This document shows positions 1-5,400 of a stretch of DNA of 8,454 bases, in pieces (the first letter of the stretch is position 1; each line of letters opens with the position of its first letter). The position numbers and the translations under genes were made by a program. Origin of the DNA: an uncultured Lachnospiraceae bacterium (GTDB taxonomy: Bacteria > Bacillota > Clostridia > Lachnospirales > Lachnospiraceae); assembly GCA_902783735.1 (NCBI GenBank), contig CACZSE010000021.1:1-8454 (forward strand). The letters run 5' to 3'. The notes under the pieces are model-generated. The model saw only the letters and a list, made by a program, of their open reading frames with translations. It was not told the DNA's origin and made no database searches.

Positions 1-86
1 AAAACAGTCCGTTTTTCGGCAAAAGGTTCAGTGGTAAAATTGCACTAACCGTATGTTCGGGAAAGGTGGTTTACAGAGATATCTGA
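1..86 (+). CDS. pyrC: Dihydroorotase C-terminal tail (5' end outside window)
   Basis: Reading from base 3, the window opens in a frame that gives 27 residues (NSPFFGKRFSGKIALT, then VCSGKVVYRDI) and stops at TGA 84-86. The pattern N-[ST]-P-F-x-G, then G-K-[IV], a T, and G-K-[VIL]-V-Y is the typical end of class I dihydroorotases. These are zinc amidohydrolases that cyclise N-carbamoyl-aspartate to dihydroorotate, the third step of UMP synthesis. The next two genes encode the enzyme that uses dihydroorotate, which strongly supports the call. No catalytic residues lie in the visible part, so identity rests on the tail motif and context. Another cyclic amidohydrolase such as a dihydropyrimidinase would be the alternative. 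Confidence 0.72.
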   Translation, partial: NSPFFGKRFSGKIALTVCSGKVVYRDI

Positions 87-97
87 ATGCCAACATC

Positions 98-125
98 TTG
101 CAATTATTATAATAGAATATACAAT
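98..125 (+). promoter_or_regulatory. Candidate sigma-A promoter for pyrKD
   Basis: TTGCAA at 98-103 and TACAAT at 120-125 are separated by 16 bp, matching the vegetative consensus at 4/6 and 5/6 positions. Transcription would start near 132, about 29 bases before the pyrK ATG. The spacer between the dihydroorotase tail and pyrK is only 74 bp, so readthrough from upstream is equally possible and this would be an internal promoter. The region is AT-rich, so a chance match cannot be excluded. Confidence 0.4.
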
Positions 126-160
126 ATATAGTATTCTTTGGGAAAAATGAGGTATAATAC

Positions 161-961
161 ATGAAAAAGAAAACCGCGGGATTTGTCGTCAGAAATGAAG
201 AGATCGCCATGGACATATACAGTCTTTGGATCGAGACGGAGCTTGCAAAAGAAGCTGCTCCGGGACAGTTTGTCGGCGTTTTTACTTCGGACAGATCGAC
301 ACTATTGCCAAGACCCATCAGTATATGTGAAGTAAATGAAGAAAAAAGTGCATTGAGACTGGTTTACAGAGTGGTAGGAAAGGGAACAGCGGAATTTTCG
401 CATCTGCAGGCCGGAAGACGCATATTTCTTCTTGGAGTTTTAGGAAACGGATTTCCGTTTGAAATTGCAGAACAAAAAACTGCCGTACTCATGGGCGGCG
501 GCATAGGGATACCGCCGATCTTAGAACTTGCAAAGAAGCTGAGCGGTCACGGAAAAGCGCAGGCCCCCGTGGCGAAAGAGGTTATAAGCGTTGTGGGTTA
601 CAGAGACAAGGATACCTTTTTGCTGGAAGAACTGCAGCAATACAGTAAAGTTTTTGTGGCTACCGAGGACGGAAGCGTAGGAACAAAGGGAAATGTCATC
701 GATGCACTCGATGAACAAAAAATAAATCCTGATATAATATTTGCATGTGGTCCCATGCCTATGTTAAGAGGTATAAAAAACTGGGCCGAACCTAAAGATA
801 TACCTGCATATATTTCATTGGAGGAGCGCATGGCATGCGGTGTCGGAGCCTGTCTCGGATGCGTATGCACAACAAAGGAAGTCGATGAACACAGTCATGT
901 ACACAATGCCCGGATCTGCACCGACGGGCCGGTCTTTGACAGCAGGGAGGTGATGATCTGA
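161..961 (+). CDS. pyrK: Dihydroorotate dehydrogenase B (NAD+), electron transfer subunit PyrK
   Basis: This is a 266-residue flavoprotein that takes electrons from the PyrD catalytic subunit and passes them via a [2Fe-2S] cluster and FAD to NAD+ in the cytosol. The FAD-binding motif RPISI is at residues 51-55 and a glycine-rich LGNGF turn at 94-98. The nucleotide-binding loop GGGIGIPP is at 112-119 and the CGPMPML segment of ferredoxin-reductase-like domains at 196-202. The C-terminal cluster motif runs from about 224 to 260; Cys226, Cys231, Cys234 and Cys253 are the likely iron ligands, followed by DGPVF. Length is normal for the family. The ATG follows GAGGT at 149-153 with seven bases of spacing. 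The gene overlaps pyrD by one base, implying coupled translation and a stoichiometric heterotetramer. Confidence 0.96.
   Translation: MKKKTAGFVVRNEEIAMDIYSLWIETELAKEAAPGQFVGVFTSDRSTLLPRPISICEVNEEKSALRLVYRVVGKGTAEFSHLQAGRRIFLLGVLGNGFPFEIAEQKTAVLMGGGIGIPPILELAKKLSGHGKAQAPVAKEVISVVGYRDKDTFLLEELQQYSKVFVATEDGSVGTKGNVIDALDEQKINPDIIFACGPMPMLRGIKNWAEPKDIPAYISLEERMACGVGACLGCVCTTKEVDEHSHVHNARICTDGPVFDSREVMI
944..954 (+). promoter_or_regulatory. Strong ribosome binding site for pyrD inside pyrK
   Basis: AGGGAGGTGAT lies in the last codons of pyrK, six bases before the pyrD ATG at 961. It is near-perfectly complementary to the 16S rRNA 3' end and fixes the pyrD start. Together with the TGATG stop/start overlap it suggests that pyrD can both re-initiate after pyrK and load ribosomes independently. 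Confidence 0.85.
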
Positions 962-1866
962 TGGCAAATACCAGTATAAATATCGCAGGCGTAGAATTTA
1001 AAAATCCGGTCGTTACCGCTTCGGGAACCTTTGGATCGGGCATGGAATACGGAGAATTTGTAGACTTAAACAGGCTTGGAGGAGTAGTCACCAAGGGAGT
1101 TGCAAATGTACCGTGGCCGGGAAATCCTACTCCGAGAGTTGCTGAGGTCTATGGCGGTATGTTAAATGCCATAGGATTGCAAAACCCGGGAATTGATGTG
1201 TTTATCGAGAGAGATCTTGCATTTTTAAAAAATTACAAAACAAATGTTATTGTAAATGTTTGCGGAAAATCCGTTTCGGATTACCTTGAAGTGGTGGAAA
1301 GGCTCAATGATACGGATATCGATATGATGGAGATCAACATATCATGTCCAAACGTCAAAGAAGGAGCGATCGCTTTTGGGCAGAAGGCCGATTCGGTCTT
1401 TGATATCACTGATAAGATAAAAAAGCTCGCAAAAAAACCGGTGATCATGAAACTGAGCCCGAATGTTACGGATATATCCGAGATGGCAAGGGCTGCAGAA
1501 GCGGCCGGAGCGGATGCGATATCACTTATAAATACCATAACCGGCATGAAGATCGATATCAACAGGAGAAAATTTGTACTTGCAAATAAGACGGGAGGCA
1601 TGTCGGGACCCGCCATCAAACCTATAGCAGTCCGCATGGTATATCAATGCGCACAGGCTGTTAAGATCCCCATAATCGGAATGGGAGGTATCGCAACGCC
1701 TGAGGATGCTATTGAGTTTCTCATGGCCGGTGCCACTGCGGTTGCAGCCGGTGCAATGAATTTTGTGAATCCGTATCTTACGGAGGAACTTGTAGACGGA
1801 ATAGAAGCATTCCTAAATAAGAATAATATAGAAGACATTCACGAAATAATAGGATGTGTTAAATGA
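961..1866 (+). CDS. pyrD: Dihydroorotate dehydrogenase B catalytic subunit PyrD (class 1B)
   Basis: This 301-residue FMN-dependent TIM-barrel enzyme oxidises dihydroorotate to orotate, the fourth step of UMP synthesis. Class 1 features are clear. TKG with Lys45 and the substrate loop NAIGLQNPG (69-77) come first. NISCPNVKEG follows at 126-135 with Cys129, the class 1 catalytic base. KLSPNV (Lys164) starts at 164, NT is at 191-192, GGMSGPAIKP at 212-221 and the phosphate-gripping GMGGI at 240-244. Presence of pyrK directly upstream makes it class 1B (NAD-linked) rather than the fumarate-linked 1A. Transcription of this unit should stop at the hairpin that begins within its stop codon; pyrF and pyrE are not downstream here, so they must lie elsewhere. 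Confidence 0.97.
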   Translation: MANTSINIAGVEFKNPVVTASGTFGSGMEYGEFVDLNRLGGVVTKGVANVPWPGNPTPRVAEVYGGMLNAIGLQNPGIDVFIERDLAFLKNYKTNVIVNVCGKSVSDYLEVVERLNDTDIDMMEINISCPNVKEGAIAFGQKADSVFDITDKIKKLAKKPVIMKLSPNVTDISEMARAAEAAGADAISLINTITGMKIDINRRKFVLANKTGGMSGPAIKPIAVRMVYQCAQAVKIPIIGMGGIATPEDAIEFLMAGATAVAAGAMNFVNPYLTEELVDGIEAFLNKNNIEDIHEIIGCVK

Positions 1867-1902
1867 AAAAAGCGGGGCAGCCCTTATCTGCCTCGCTTTT
1901 TT
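1866..1902. terminator. Bidirectional rho-independent terminator between pyrD and the convergent gene
   Basis: The arms 1866-1880 (AAAAAAGCGGGGCAG) and 1888-1902 (CTGCCTCGCTTTTTT) pair over 15 positions, with one G-U pair (1875/1893) and a 7-base loop. On the plus strand it ends in a T6 tract right after the pyrD stop. On the minus strand the A6 of the left arm becomes a T6 tract, so it also terminates the gene that ends at 1956. The 53 bases from 1903 to 1955 contain nothing else I can identify. Confidence 0.92.
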
Positions 1903-1955
1903 GTATACCGATCATCTTGCAAATGTCAGTTTTTGTTTTAGTGGAAACTTATCCG

Positions 1956-2564
1956 CTATACGATCTTTTTTGATTCTTCTGCCCAGTCATCAAATTTCTT
2001 GAGGGTGGCATCATACGTTCTTTGAGAAATATCCGGAAGCTTATCGCCCCAGGTCTTTGTAGCCTGCTCAAATCCCTTTTTAAACGCATTTTTAAGTGTC
2101 TCGATCTTATCGGGATCACCTCCGCTGAGGGCTTTTGCAAAATCAAGTATCCTTTCGGATGTCTTTTCAACACCCCAGTATCCGTCTTCCGCGATATCCT
2201 TCTGAGCCTGAGCTTTTGTCTCGGCATCTACGGTAAAGTTTCCGGTTCTTAAGAAACTCCAGATATCGTCACTTTTGCCTATCGCATTACCCTGTCCTGT
2301 GATAAGCTTTTCAACTAAACTTCTAAGCTGACTCGTACGTTCTTCAACATCGGCTTTGAGTTTATTGATAAGTTCGGTGTTAGGTGTATAAGTCTTCTTA
2401 GCACTATCAATAGGAGCCTGCTTGCCCGGCTCATATACTGCACCCTGATCGACGGCTGCGGACAAGGCATTTTTGCCTTCTGCTGCGGTCGTATTGTCGG
2501 TCTTGGGGGCTGAAGTGTAGGCGCTGTACGCAGAAACACCGCTTGTAACTCCGTTCACATTCAT
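1956..2564 (-). CDS. Cysteine-free hydrophilic protein of unknown function (DUF5610-like C-terminal region, tentative)
   Basis: The 202-residue product has no cysteine, no signal peptide and no membrane segment. The first 60 residues are low-complexity (Ser/Thr/Ala/Tyr-rich, MNVNGVTSGVSAYSAYTS) and probably disordered. Residues 61-95 form a charged helix. A compact-looking domain spans 100-195, with DGYWGVEKTSERILDFAKAL (127-146), SGGDPDKI, KKGFEQATKTWG and LPDISQRTYDATLKKFDDW as likely conserved blocks. These resemble what I recall of DUF5610-type proteins of clostridia and proteobacteria, an unverified memory; no biochemical role is known to me. The start is set by AAGGAGGTG five bases upstream of ATG 2562-2564; an in-frame extension of 20 residues to 2624 would read through this ribosome site and is rejected. 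It is transcribed divergently from ispE and is monocistronic. The N-terminus resembles flagellar-type export substrates, but that is only an impression. Confidence 0.85.
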   Translation of the reverse strand: MNVNGVTSGVSAYSAYTSAPKTDNTTAAEGKNALSAAVDQGAVYEPGKQAPIDSAKKTYTPNTELINKLKADVEERTSQLRSLVEKLITGQGNAIGKSDDIWSFLRTGNFTVDAETKAQAQKDIAEDGYWGVEKTSERILDFAKALSGGDPDKIETLKNAFKKGFEQATKTWGDKLPDISQRTYDATLKKFDDWAEESKKIV

Positions 2565-2569
2565 TACTT

Positions 2570-2579
2570 CACCTCCTTG
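2570..2579 (-). promoter_or_regulatory. Ribosome binding site deciding the start of the minus-strand gene
   Basis: Read on the minus strand, CAAGGAGGTG sits five bases before ATG (2564-2562). It is a near-consensus Shine-Dalgarno sequence and selects this ATG over the in-frame ATG at 2624, which has no such site. Confidence 0.9.
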
Positions 2580-2668
2580 TAAGCGGCGATAGATCATATA
2601 AAAAATGGTCAAAACGCCTGACAACAGTGTTTATGGCACACATAGATACCATCTAGCTTATTTATCGG

Positions 2669-2687
2669 AAGATTGTGATCCAATCTT
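2669..2687. repeat. Inverted repeat in the divergent regulatory region
   Basis: AAGATTG (2669-2675) and CAATCTT (2681-2687) are perfect 7-base inverted arms around TGATC. The repeat lies about 12 bp upstream of the candidate ispE -35 box and inside the upstream region of the divergent minus-strand gene. It lacks a T-tract, so it is not a terminator; a protein-binding site is possible. Its core TTGTGATCCAA deviates at one position from the TNGTNNNACNA pattern of FadR/FCD-type GntR operators. Confidence 0.4.
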
Positions 2688-2698
2688 AAGGGCAGATA

Positions 2699-2727
2699 TT
2701 GAAAAAATGTATTTTTTTTAGTACAAT
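2699..2727 (+). promoter_or_regulatory. Candidate sigma-A promoter for the ispE-gntR-DUF1934 unit
   Basis: TTGAAA (2699-2704) and TACAAT (2722-2727) each match the vegetative consensus at 5/6 positions with an optimal 17-bp spacer. The predicted start is near 2734, about 40 bases before the first ispE start candidate. No competing plus-strand promoter of this quality is present in the 210-bp divergent region. For the minus-strand gene I see only a weak candidate (TTGTCA with TATA-like sequence around 2596-2627). Confidence 0.6.
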
Positions 2728-2731
2728 CTTT

Positions 2732-2751
2732 GTATATTGTATGCAATATAC
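2732..2751. promoter_or_regulatory. Palindromic operator candidate at the ispE transcription start
   Basis: GTATATTG (2732-2739) and CAATATAC (2744-2751) are perfect 8-base arms around TATG; the whole 20 bp deviates from perfect symmetry at only one base pair (2740/2743). Its core ATTGTATGCAAT is one base from ATTGTATACAAT, a palindrome of the style bound by GntR regulators with FCD domains. It covers the predicted +1 region of the ispE promoter, where a bound repressor would block initiation. A gene for exactly such a regulator lies in the same transcription unit, so autoregulation is the natural reading. A 5-base inverted pair TACAA/TTGTA (2722-2734) overlaps its left edge. Confidence 0.5.
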
Positions 2752-2774
2752 AGTATACGTAAATCTGACAGGGG

Positions 2775-3662
2775 ATGGTGGTTAAATTGAAGATCAGTGC
2801 TATGTCAAAGATCAACCTTGGTCTGGATGTCCTTAAAAGGAGACCTGACGGCTATCATGAGGTAAGGATGGTCATGCAGTCCTTGGCCCTTTGTGATGAA
2901 CTTGATATTGAAAAGAGGAATGACGATCGGATTATCATTACCTGTAATGACATCTCTTTGGAATGTGATGAGAACAATCTGATATATAAAGCTGCAAAAA
3001 GGATAACAGAAGAAGCCGGTGTAACTGCGGGATTTGATATAGAGCTGACAAAAAATATTCCCATTGCAGCCGGCATGGCAGGGGGAAGTACCGATGCTGC
3101 GGCTACTTTGGTCGCATTAAACGAGATATTGAAACTTGGCATGGATGCGGCCGCCCTTAAAAGAACCGGGGTAAAGATAGGCGCAGATGTACCGTTTTGT
3201 ATTGAAGGCGGGACTCAGCTTTCCGAAGGGATCGGCGAGAAGCTGACGATATTGAGACCGGCGCCAAAGTGTTATGTTGCTGTTGCAAAGCCACATATCG
3301 GAGTATCTACAAAATATGTATATGAAAATCTGCACGTTGATACCATAAAAGTGCATCCCGATATGGACGGTGTATTGGATGCGATCGAAAACGGCGACTT
3401 ACGGAAAATGTGTACATGCATGGAAAACATTTTGGAGAATGTCACACAGACAAAATATCCGGTAATAGCCATGCTGAAAGATAAGCTTAAGGAAAACGGT
3501 GCGTTGGGTGCTCTTATGAGCGGAAGCGGTCCTACGGTATTTGGGCTGTTTGAAGATGAGACGATGGCAAATCATGCCATAAATGAACTTAAAAAAACAG
3601 GAGAAGTAAGCTTTGGATGTGTAACGACTTTTTCAGACAGAACTTGTGTGATGAGCCGGTAG
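2775..3662 (+). CDS. ispE: 4-diphosphocytidyl-2-C-methyl-D-erythritol kinase
   Basis: This GHMP-family kinase phosphorylates CDP-methylerythritol with ATP, the fourth step of the MEP isoprenoid pathway in the cytosol. Numbered from ATG 2775 it has 295 residues, a normal length. SKINLGLDV carries the catalytic Lys12, followed by RRPDGYHEV (22-30). The ATP loop IPIAAGMAGGSTDAA spans 95-109, GADVPFC carries the catalytic Asp138, and the third GHMP motif LMSGSGPTVFGLF is at 247-259. The start is uncertain: ATG 2775 directly abuts AGGGG with no spacing. GTG 2778 has it at three bases, and TTG 2787 has GGTGGT at four bases and would give the compact N-terminus MKISAMSKINLG. The TTG start parallels that of the gene ending at 5298. 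The gene is first in a unit with the GntR gene, 30 bp downstream. Confidence 0.96.
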   Translation: MVVKLKISAMSKINLGLDVLKRRPDGYHEVRMVMQSLALCDELDIEKRNDDRIIITCNDISLECDENNLIYKAAKRITEEAGVTAGFDIELTKNIPIAAGMAGGSTDAAATLVALNEILKLGMDAAALKRTGVKIGADVPFCIEGGTQLSEGIGEKLTILRPAPKCYVAVAKPHIGVSTKYVYENLHVDTIKVHPDMDGVLDAIENGDLRKMCTCMENILENVTQTKYPVIAMLKDKLKENGALGALMSGSGPTVFGLFEDETMANHAINELKKTGEVSFGCVTTFSDRTCVMSR

Positions 3663-3692
3663 ATATTTAGGGGTAAAAGGAAGGTACAGCTG

Positions 3693-4367
3693 ATGGAAAA
3701 CTATATGCAGGATGCATTCCTGCCTTTAAGAGATGTTGTATTTAAGACACTTAGACAGGCCATACTCACCGGAGAATTAAAACCCGGTGAAAGACTGATG
3801 GAGATTCATCTGGCAAATAAGCTGGGTGTATCGAGAACTCCGATAAGAGAGGCTATACGACAGCTTGAGCTTGAGGGGCTTGTGATCATGGTGCCGAGAA
3901 AAGGCGCACAGGTGGCAAGCATAACCGAAAAAAGCCTGACCGATGTTTTAGAGGTGCGCCTTGCACTGGAAAAACTGGCTGTAGATCTGGCCTGCAGGCG
4001 AATAAATTATGAACAGAAGGAAAGACTTAAGGAGACGTTACTGGCATTTGAGGCTCTTGCGGAGACCGACGATGCGGGACAGATCGCGCGCGCCGATGTG
4101 GCATTTCATGATGCCATATTTGACGCTACCGGGAACATGAGGCTCGGGCAGATGGTCAATAATCTTGCAGAGCAGATGTATCGTTACAGGTTTGAGTACA
4201 TTAAGGACAGGAGCGGTCATAGAAAGCTTGTGGAGGAGCATCGTCTGATCTATGATGCGATCATAAGCGGAGATGTGGAGACGGCAACAAAAGAGATATC
4301 GGTTCATATTAAGAATCAGGAAGCATCCATAATTAAAAAGATACGTTCTGAAGAAGGACAGGGATAA
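3693..4367 (+). CDS. GntR-family transcriptional regulator, FadR/FCD subfamily
   Basis: The 224-residue protein has an N-terminal winged helix (about 10-76). This includes LTGELKPGERLME (25-37), the helix-turn-helix LANKLGVSRTPIREAIRQLELEG read across 40-62, and the wing PRKGAQVASI (68-77). An all-helical FCD ligand domain follows (about 84-215). Asp135 and His139 in the DVAFHDAIF block (before TGN), His183 in VEEHRLIYDAI and His205 in ISVHIKNQE match the Asp-His-His-His metal site that many FCD domains use to bind carboxylate ligands. The ligand is unknown. AAGGAAGG at 3677-3684 supports the ATG. It sits 30 bp after ispE and 2 bp before the DUF1934 gene, so it is co-transcribed with both. 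The palindrome at the unit's promoter is its most obvious candidate target. Confidence 0.95.
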   Translation: MENYMQDAFLPLRDVVFKTLRQAILTGELKPGERLMEIHLANKLGVSRTPIREAIRQLELEGLVIMVPRKGAQVASITEKSLTDVLEVRLALEKLAVDLACRRINYEQKERLKETLLAFEALAETDDAGQIARADVAFHDAIFDATGNMRLGQMVNNLAEQMYRYRFEYIKDRSGHRKLVEEHRLIYDAIISGDVETATKEISVHIKNQEASIIKKIRSEEGQG

Positions 4368-4369
4368 CC

Positions 4370-4801
4370 ATGAATGAACAGGTGTTGATATCCATAAAGG
4401 GAATGCAGATAGGACGTGATACCGGTGCGGAAAGCATATCATCCGAGCATGAAGGCAGATATTTTGTGAAGGATGACAAGCGCTATCTGATGTACAGCGA
4501 AAAAGTTGAAGGCAGCGACGAGATCACCAAATGTCTCATAAAGATAGGCATAAAGGAAGTTATTGTTACCAAAAGAGGTGCCGTAAACGTCGAGATGCCG
4601 TTTTGTCTGGGAGTAAAGAAACTGACCAATTACGATACTCAGTTTGGAGGCTTTACTCTGGGGTTTAAAACAAAAAACATAACCTGCGTCGAGACATCCG
4701 GGAGTCTGGATCTTGACATAGATTATGTTCTTGATATGAATTATGATTATCTTGCGGATTGTCACATAAGCATAAAGGTAAAAAACAAGGAGTCGCTGTA
4801 A
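4370..4801 (+). CDS. DUF1934 (YwiB-like) small beta-barrel protein
   Basis: The 143-residue product has the layout of the DUF1934 family, a calycin-like beta barrel typified by Bacillus YwiB. It opens with VLISIKGMQIG, then GRYFVKDDKRYLMYSEK, ITKCLIKIGIKEVIVTKRG, and MPFCLGVKKLTNYDTQFGGF. A segment LDIDYVLDMNY then leads to the final strand CHISIKVKNK. There is no signal peptide or membrane segment. The family's biochemical role is not established. The start ATG is two bases after the gntR stop, with AAGGA at 4354-4358 inside gntR, pointing to translational coupling. Its last codons form the left arm of the terminator hairpin. In Bacillus the homologue adjoins argS, as I recall; here no argS follows, so the neighbourhood differs. 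Confidence 0.88.
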   Translation: MNEQVLISIKGMQIGRDTGAESISSEHEGRYFVKDDKRYLMYSEKVEGSDEITKCLIKIGIKEVIVTKRGAVNVEMPFCLGVKKLTNYDTQFGGFTLGFKTKNITCVETSGSLDLDIDYVLDMNYDYLADCHISIKVKNKESL

Positions 4802-4823
4802 ACTGCGGCTCCTTTGATTTTTT
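4787..4823. terminator. Bidirectional rho-independent terminator overlapping the DUF1934 stop
   Basis: Arms AAGGAGTCGC (4787-4796) and GCGGCTCCTT (4805-4814) pair over ten positions with one G-U pair and an 8-base loop that contains most of the DUF1934 stop codon. A T6 tract at 4818-4823 follows on the plus strand. On the minus strand the run 4781-4785 gives a T5 tract, so it also ends the convergent gene whose stop is at 4824-4822. The hairpin is packed into a 20-bp convergent gap, so it overlaps coding sequence. Confidence 0.85.
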
Positions 4824-5298
4824 ATTTGATGGGTTTTGCACCGGCCTTTTCCTGAGCGGCTTCCAGTGCTCTTTTGAAACGGCTTTTCTTCTTCTGTTCT
4901 CTGACGATGGGCTTTCCGTGAAGGCCCTTTACTTCGGTAATATACATACCGCTGACGCTGGCCTTGACTTCCTTTTTGACGGGCACATCTTCGAAGATGC
5001 TTTCTTCACATATAAGTGTCAGTATCTGGGGACCGACCTTTGCCTTTACGACCGGAACCTTTGAATTACGCATGATCTTCGGCGTCTGTTCAAGAACATA
5101 TGCCGGAAAGCCTGCATCCTTAAGCTTCATGCGCTTCTTATCGATAATGAGCATCGAAACTGACTGCTTGGCAGCTTCAATGGCTTCTTTCTGTTCTTCC
5201 TGCTTTTTTTGAGCTTTTTTTCCGAGAAAGTATAAAACAACTATCGCTATAATAAGTATTGCGATGATGATAAGCATTACAATAGTACCTGTTTTCAA
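4822..5298 (-). CDS. Small membrane-anchored protein of unknown function
   Basis: From the preferred start this is 158 residues. One very hydrophobic segment at about 5-25 (IVMLIIIAILIIAIVVLYFL) is followed by GKKAQKKQ, a positive cluster that predicts a cytoplasmic C-terminal part. Residues 28-48 are probably coiled coil. A beta-rich region at 55-125 follows, with KRMKLKDAGFPAYVLEQTP, KVPVVKAKVGPQILTLI and KKEVKASVSGMYITEVKG. The tail is strongly basic. I recognise the pattern as a clostridial hypothetical protein but know no function; it is not YajC despite similar size and topology. The start chosen is TTG (5298-5296), six bases after GGGAGGA; the in-frame GTG at 5313 overlaps that ribosome site and is unlikely. 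It is divergent from the lipoprotein isomerase gene, and a shared surface role is only a guess. Confidence 0.85.
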   Translation of the reverse strand: MKTGTIVMLIIIAILIIAIVVLYFLGKKAQKKQEEQKEAIEAAKQSVSMLIIDKKRMKLKDAGFPAYVLEQTPKIMRNSKVPVVKAKVGPQILTLICEESIFEDVPVKKEVKASVSGMYITEVKGLHGKPIVREQKKKSRFKRALEAAQEKAGAKPIK

Positions 5299-5304
5299 TT
5301 TAAA

Positions 5305-5311
5305 TCCTCCC
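5305..5311 (-). promoter_or_regulatory. Ribosome binding site supporting a TTG start
   Basis: Minus-strand GGGAGGA ends six bases before TTG 5298-5296. It cannot serve the in-frame GTG at 5313-5311, which it overlaps, and the next in-frame ATG (5277-5275) lies within the membrane segment. The TTG is therefore the best-supported start. Confidence 0.75.
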
Positions 5312-5344
5312 ACAATGGCTGATAAATAGTAAAAATCATTTAGA

Positions 5345-5373
5345 ATTCTATCATTTTATGCGACGAAAGGCAA
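5345..5373 (-). promoter_or_regulatory. Candidate promoter for the membrane protein gene
   Basis: On the minus strand TTGCCT (5373-5368) and TAGAAT (5350-5345) are 17 bp apart, and the -10 box is preceded by TGA, giving an extended -10 (TGN). The predicted start is near 5338, about 40 bases before the TTG start. Confidence 0.5.
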
Positions 5374-5400
5374 GAAACTCTTTAATAAAGCCCGAAAATA

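Noticed and set aside
114..137. AGAATA/TATTCT inverted repeat before pyrK
   Set aside because: The arms are only six AT-rich bases with a 12-base loop; too weak to call as a structure beyond the shared-motif finding.
153..158. Perfect TATAAT just before the pyrK ATG
   Set aside because: A start about 7 bases downstream would fall inside the coding region, there is no -35 at proper distance, and the same bases contain the pyrK ribosome-site spacing.
28..318. 96-residue minus-strand frame at the window start
   Set aside because: It overlaps the pyrC tail and the pyrK 5' end, has no ribosome site, and its composition is that of an antisense shadow.
1901..1909. TTGTATACC resembling a GntR operator core
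   Set aside because: It lies after the pyrD terminator with no promoter nearby, lacks the second half-site, and partly consists of the terminator T-tract.
2565..2624. 20-residue N-terminal extension of the 1956-2564 gene
   Set aside because: The extension would translate the AAGGAGGTG ribosome site itself, and the upstream ATG has no site of its own.
5299..5313. GTG start five codons upstream for the membrane protein
   Set aside because: The GTG overlaps the GGGAGGA ribosome site that is ideally spaced for the TTG at 5298.
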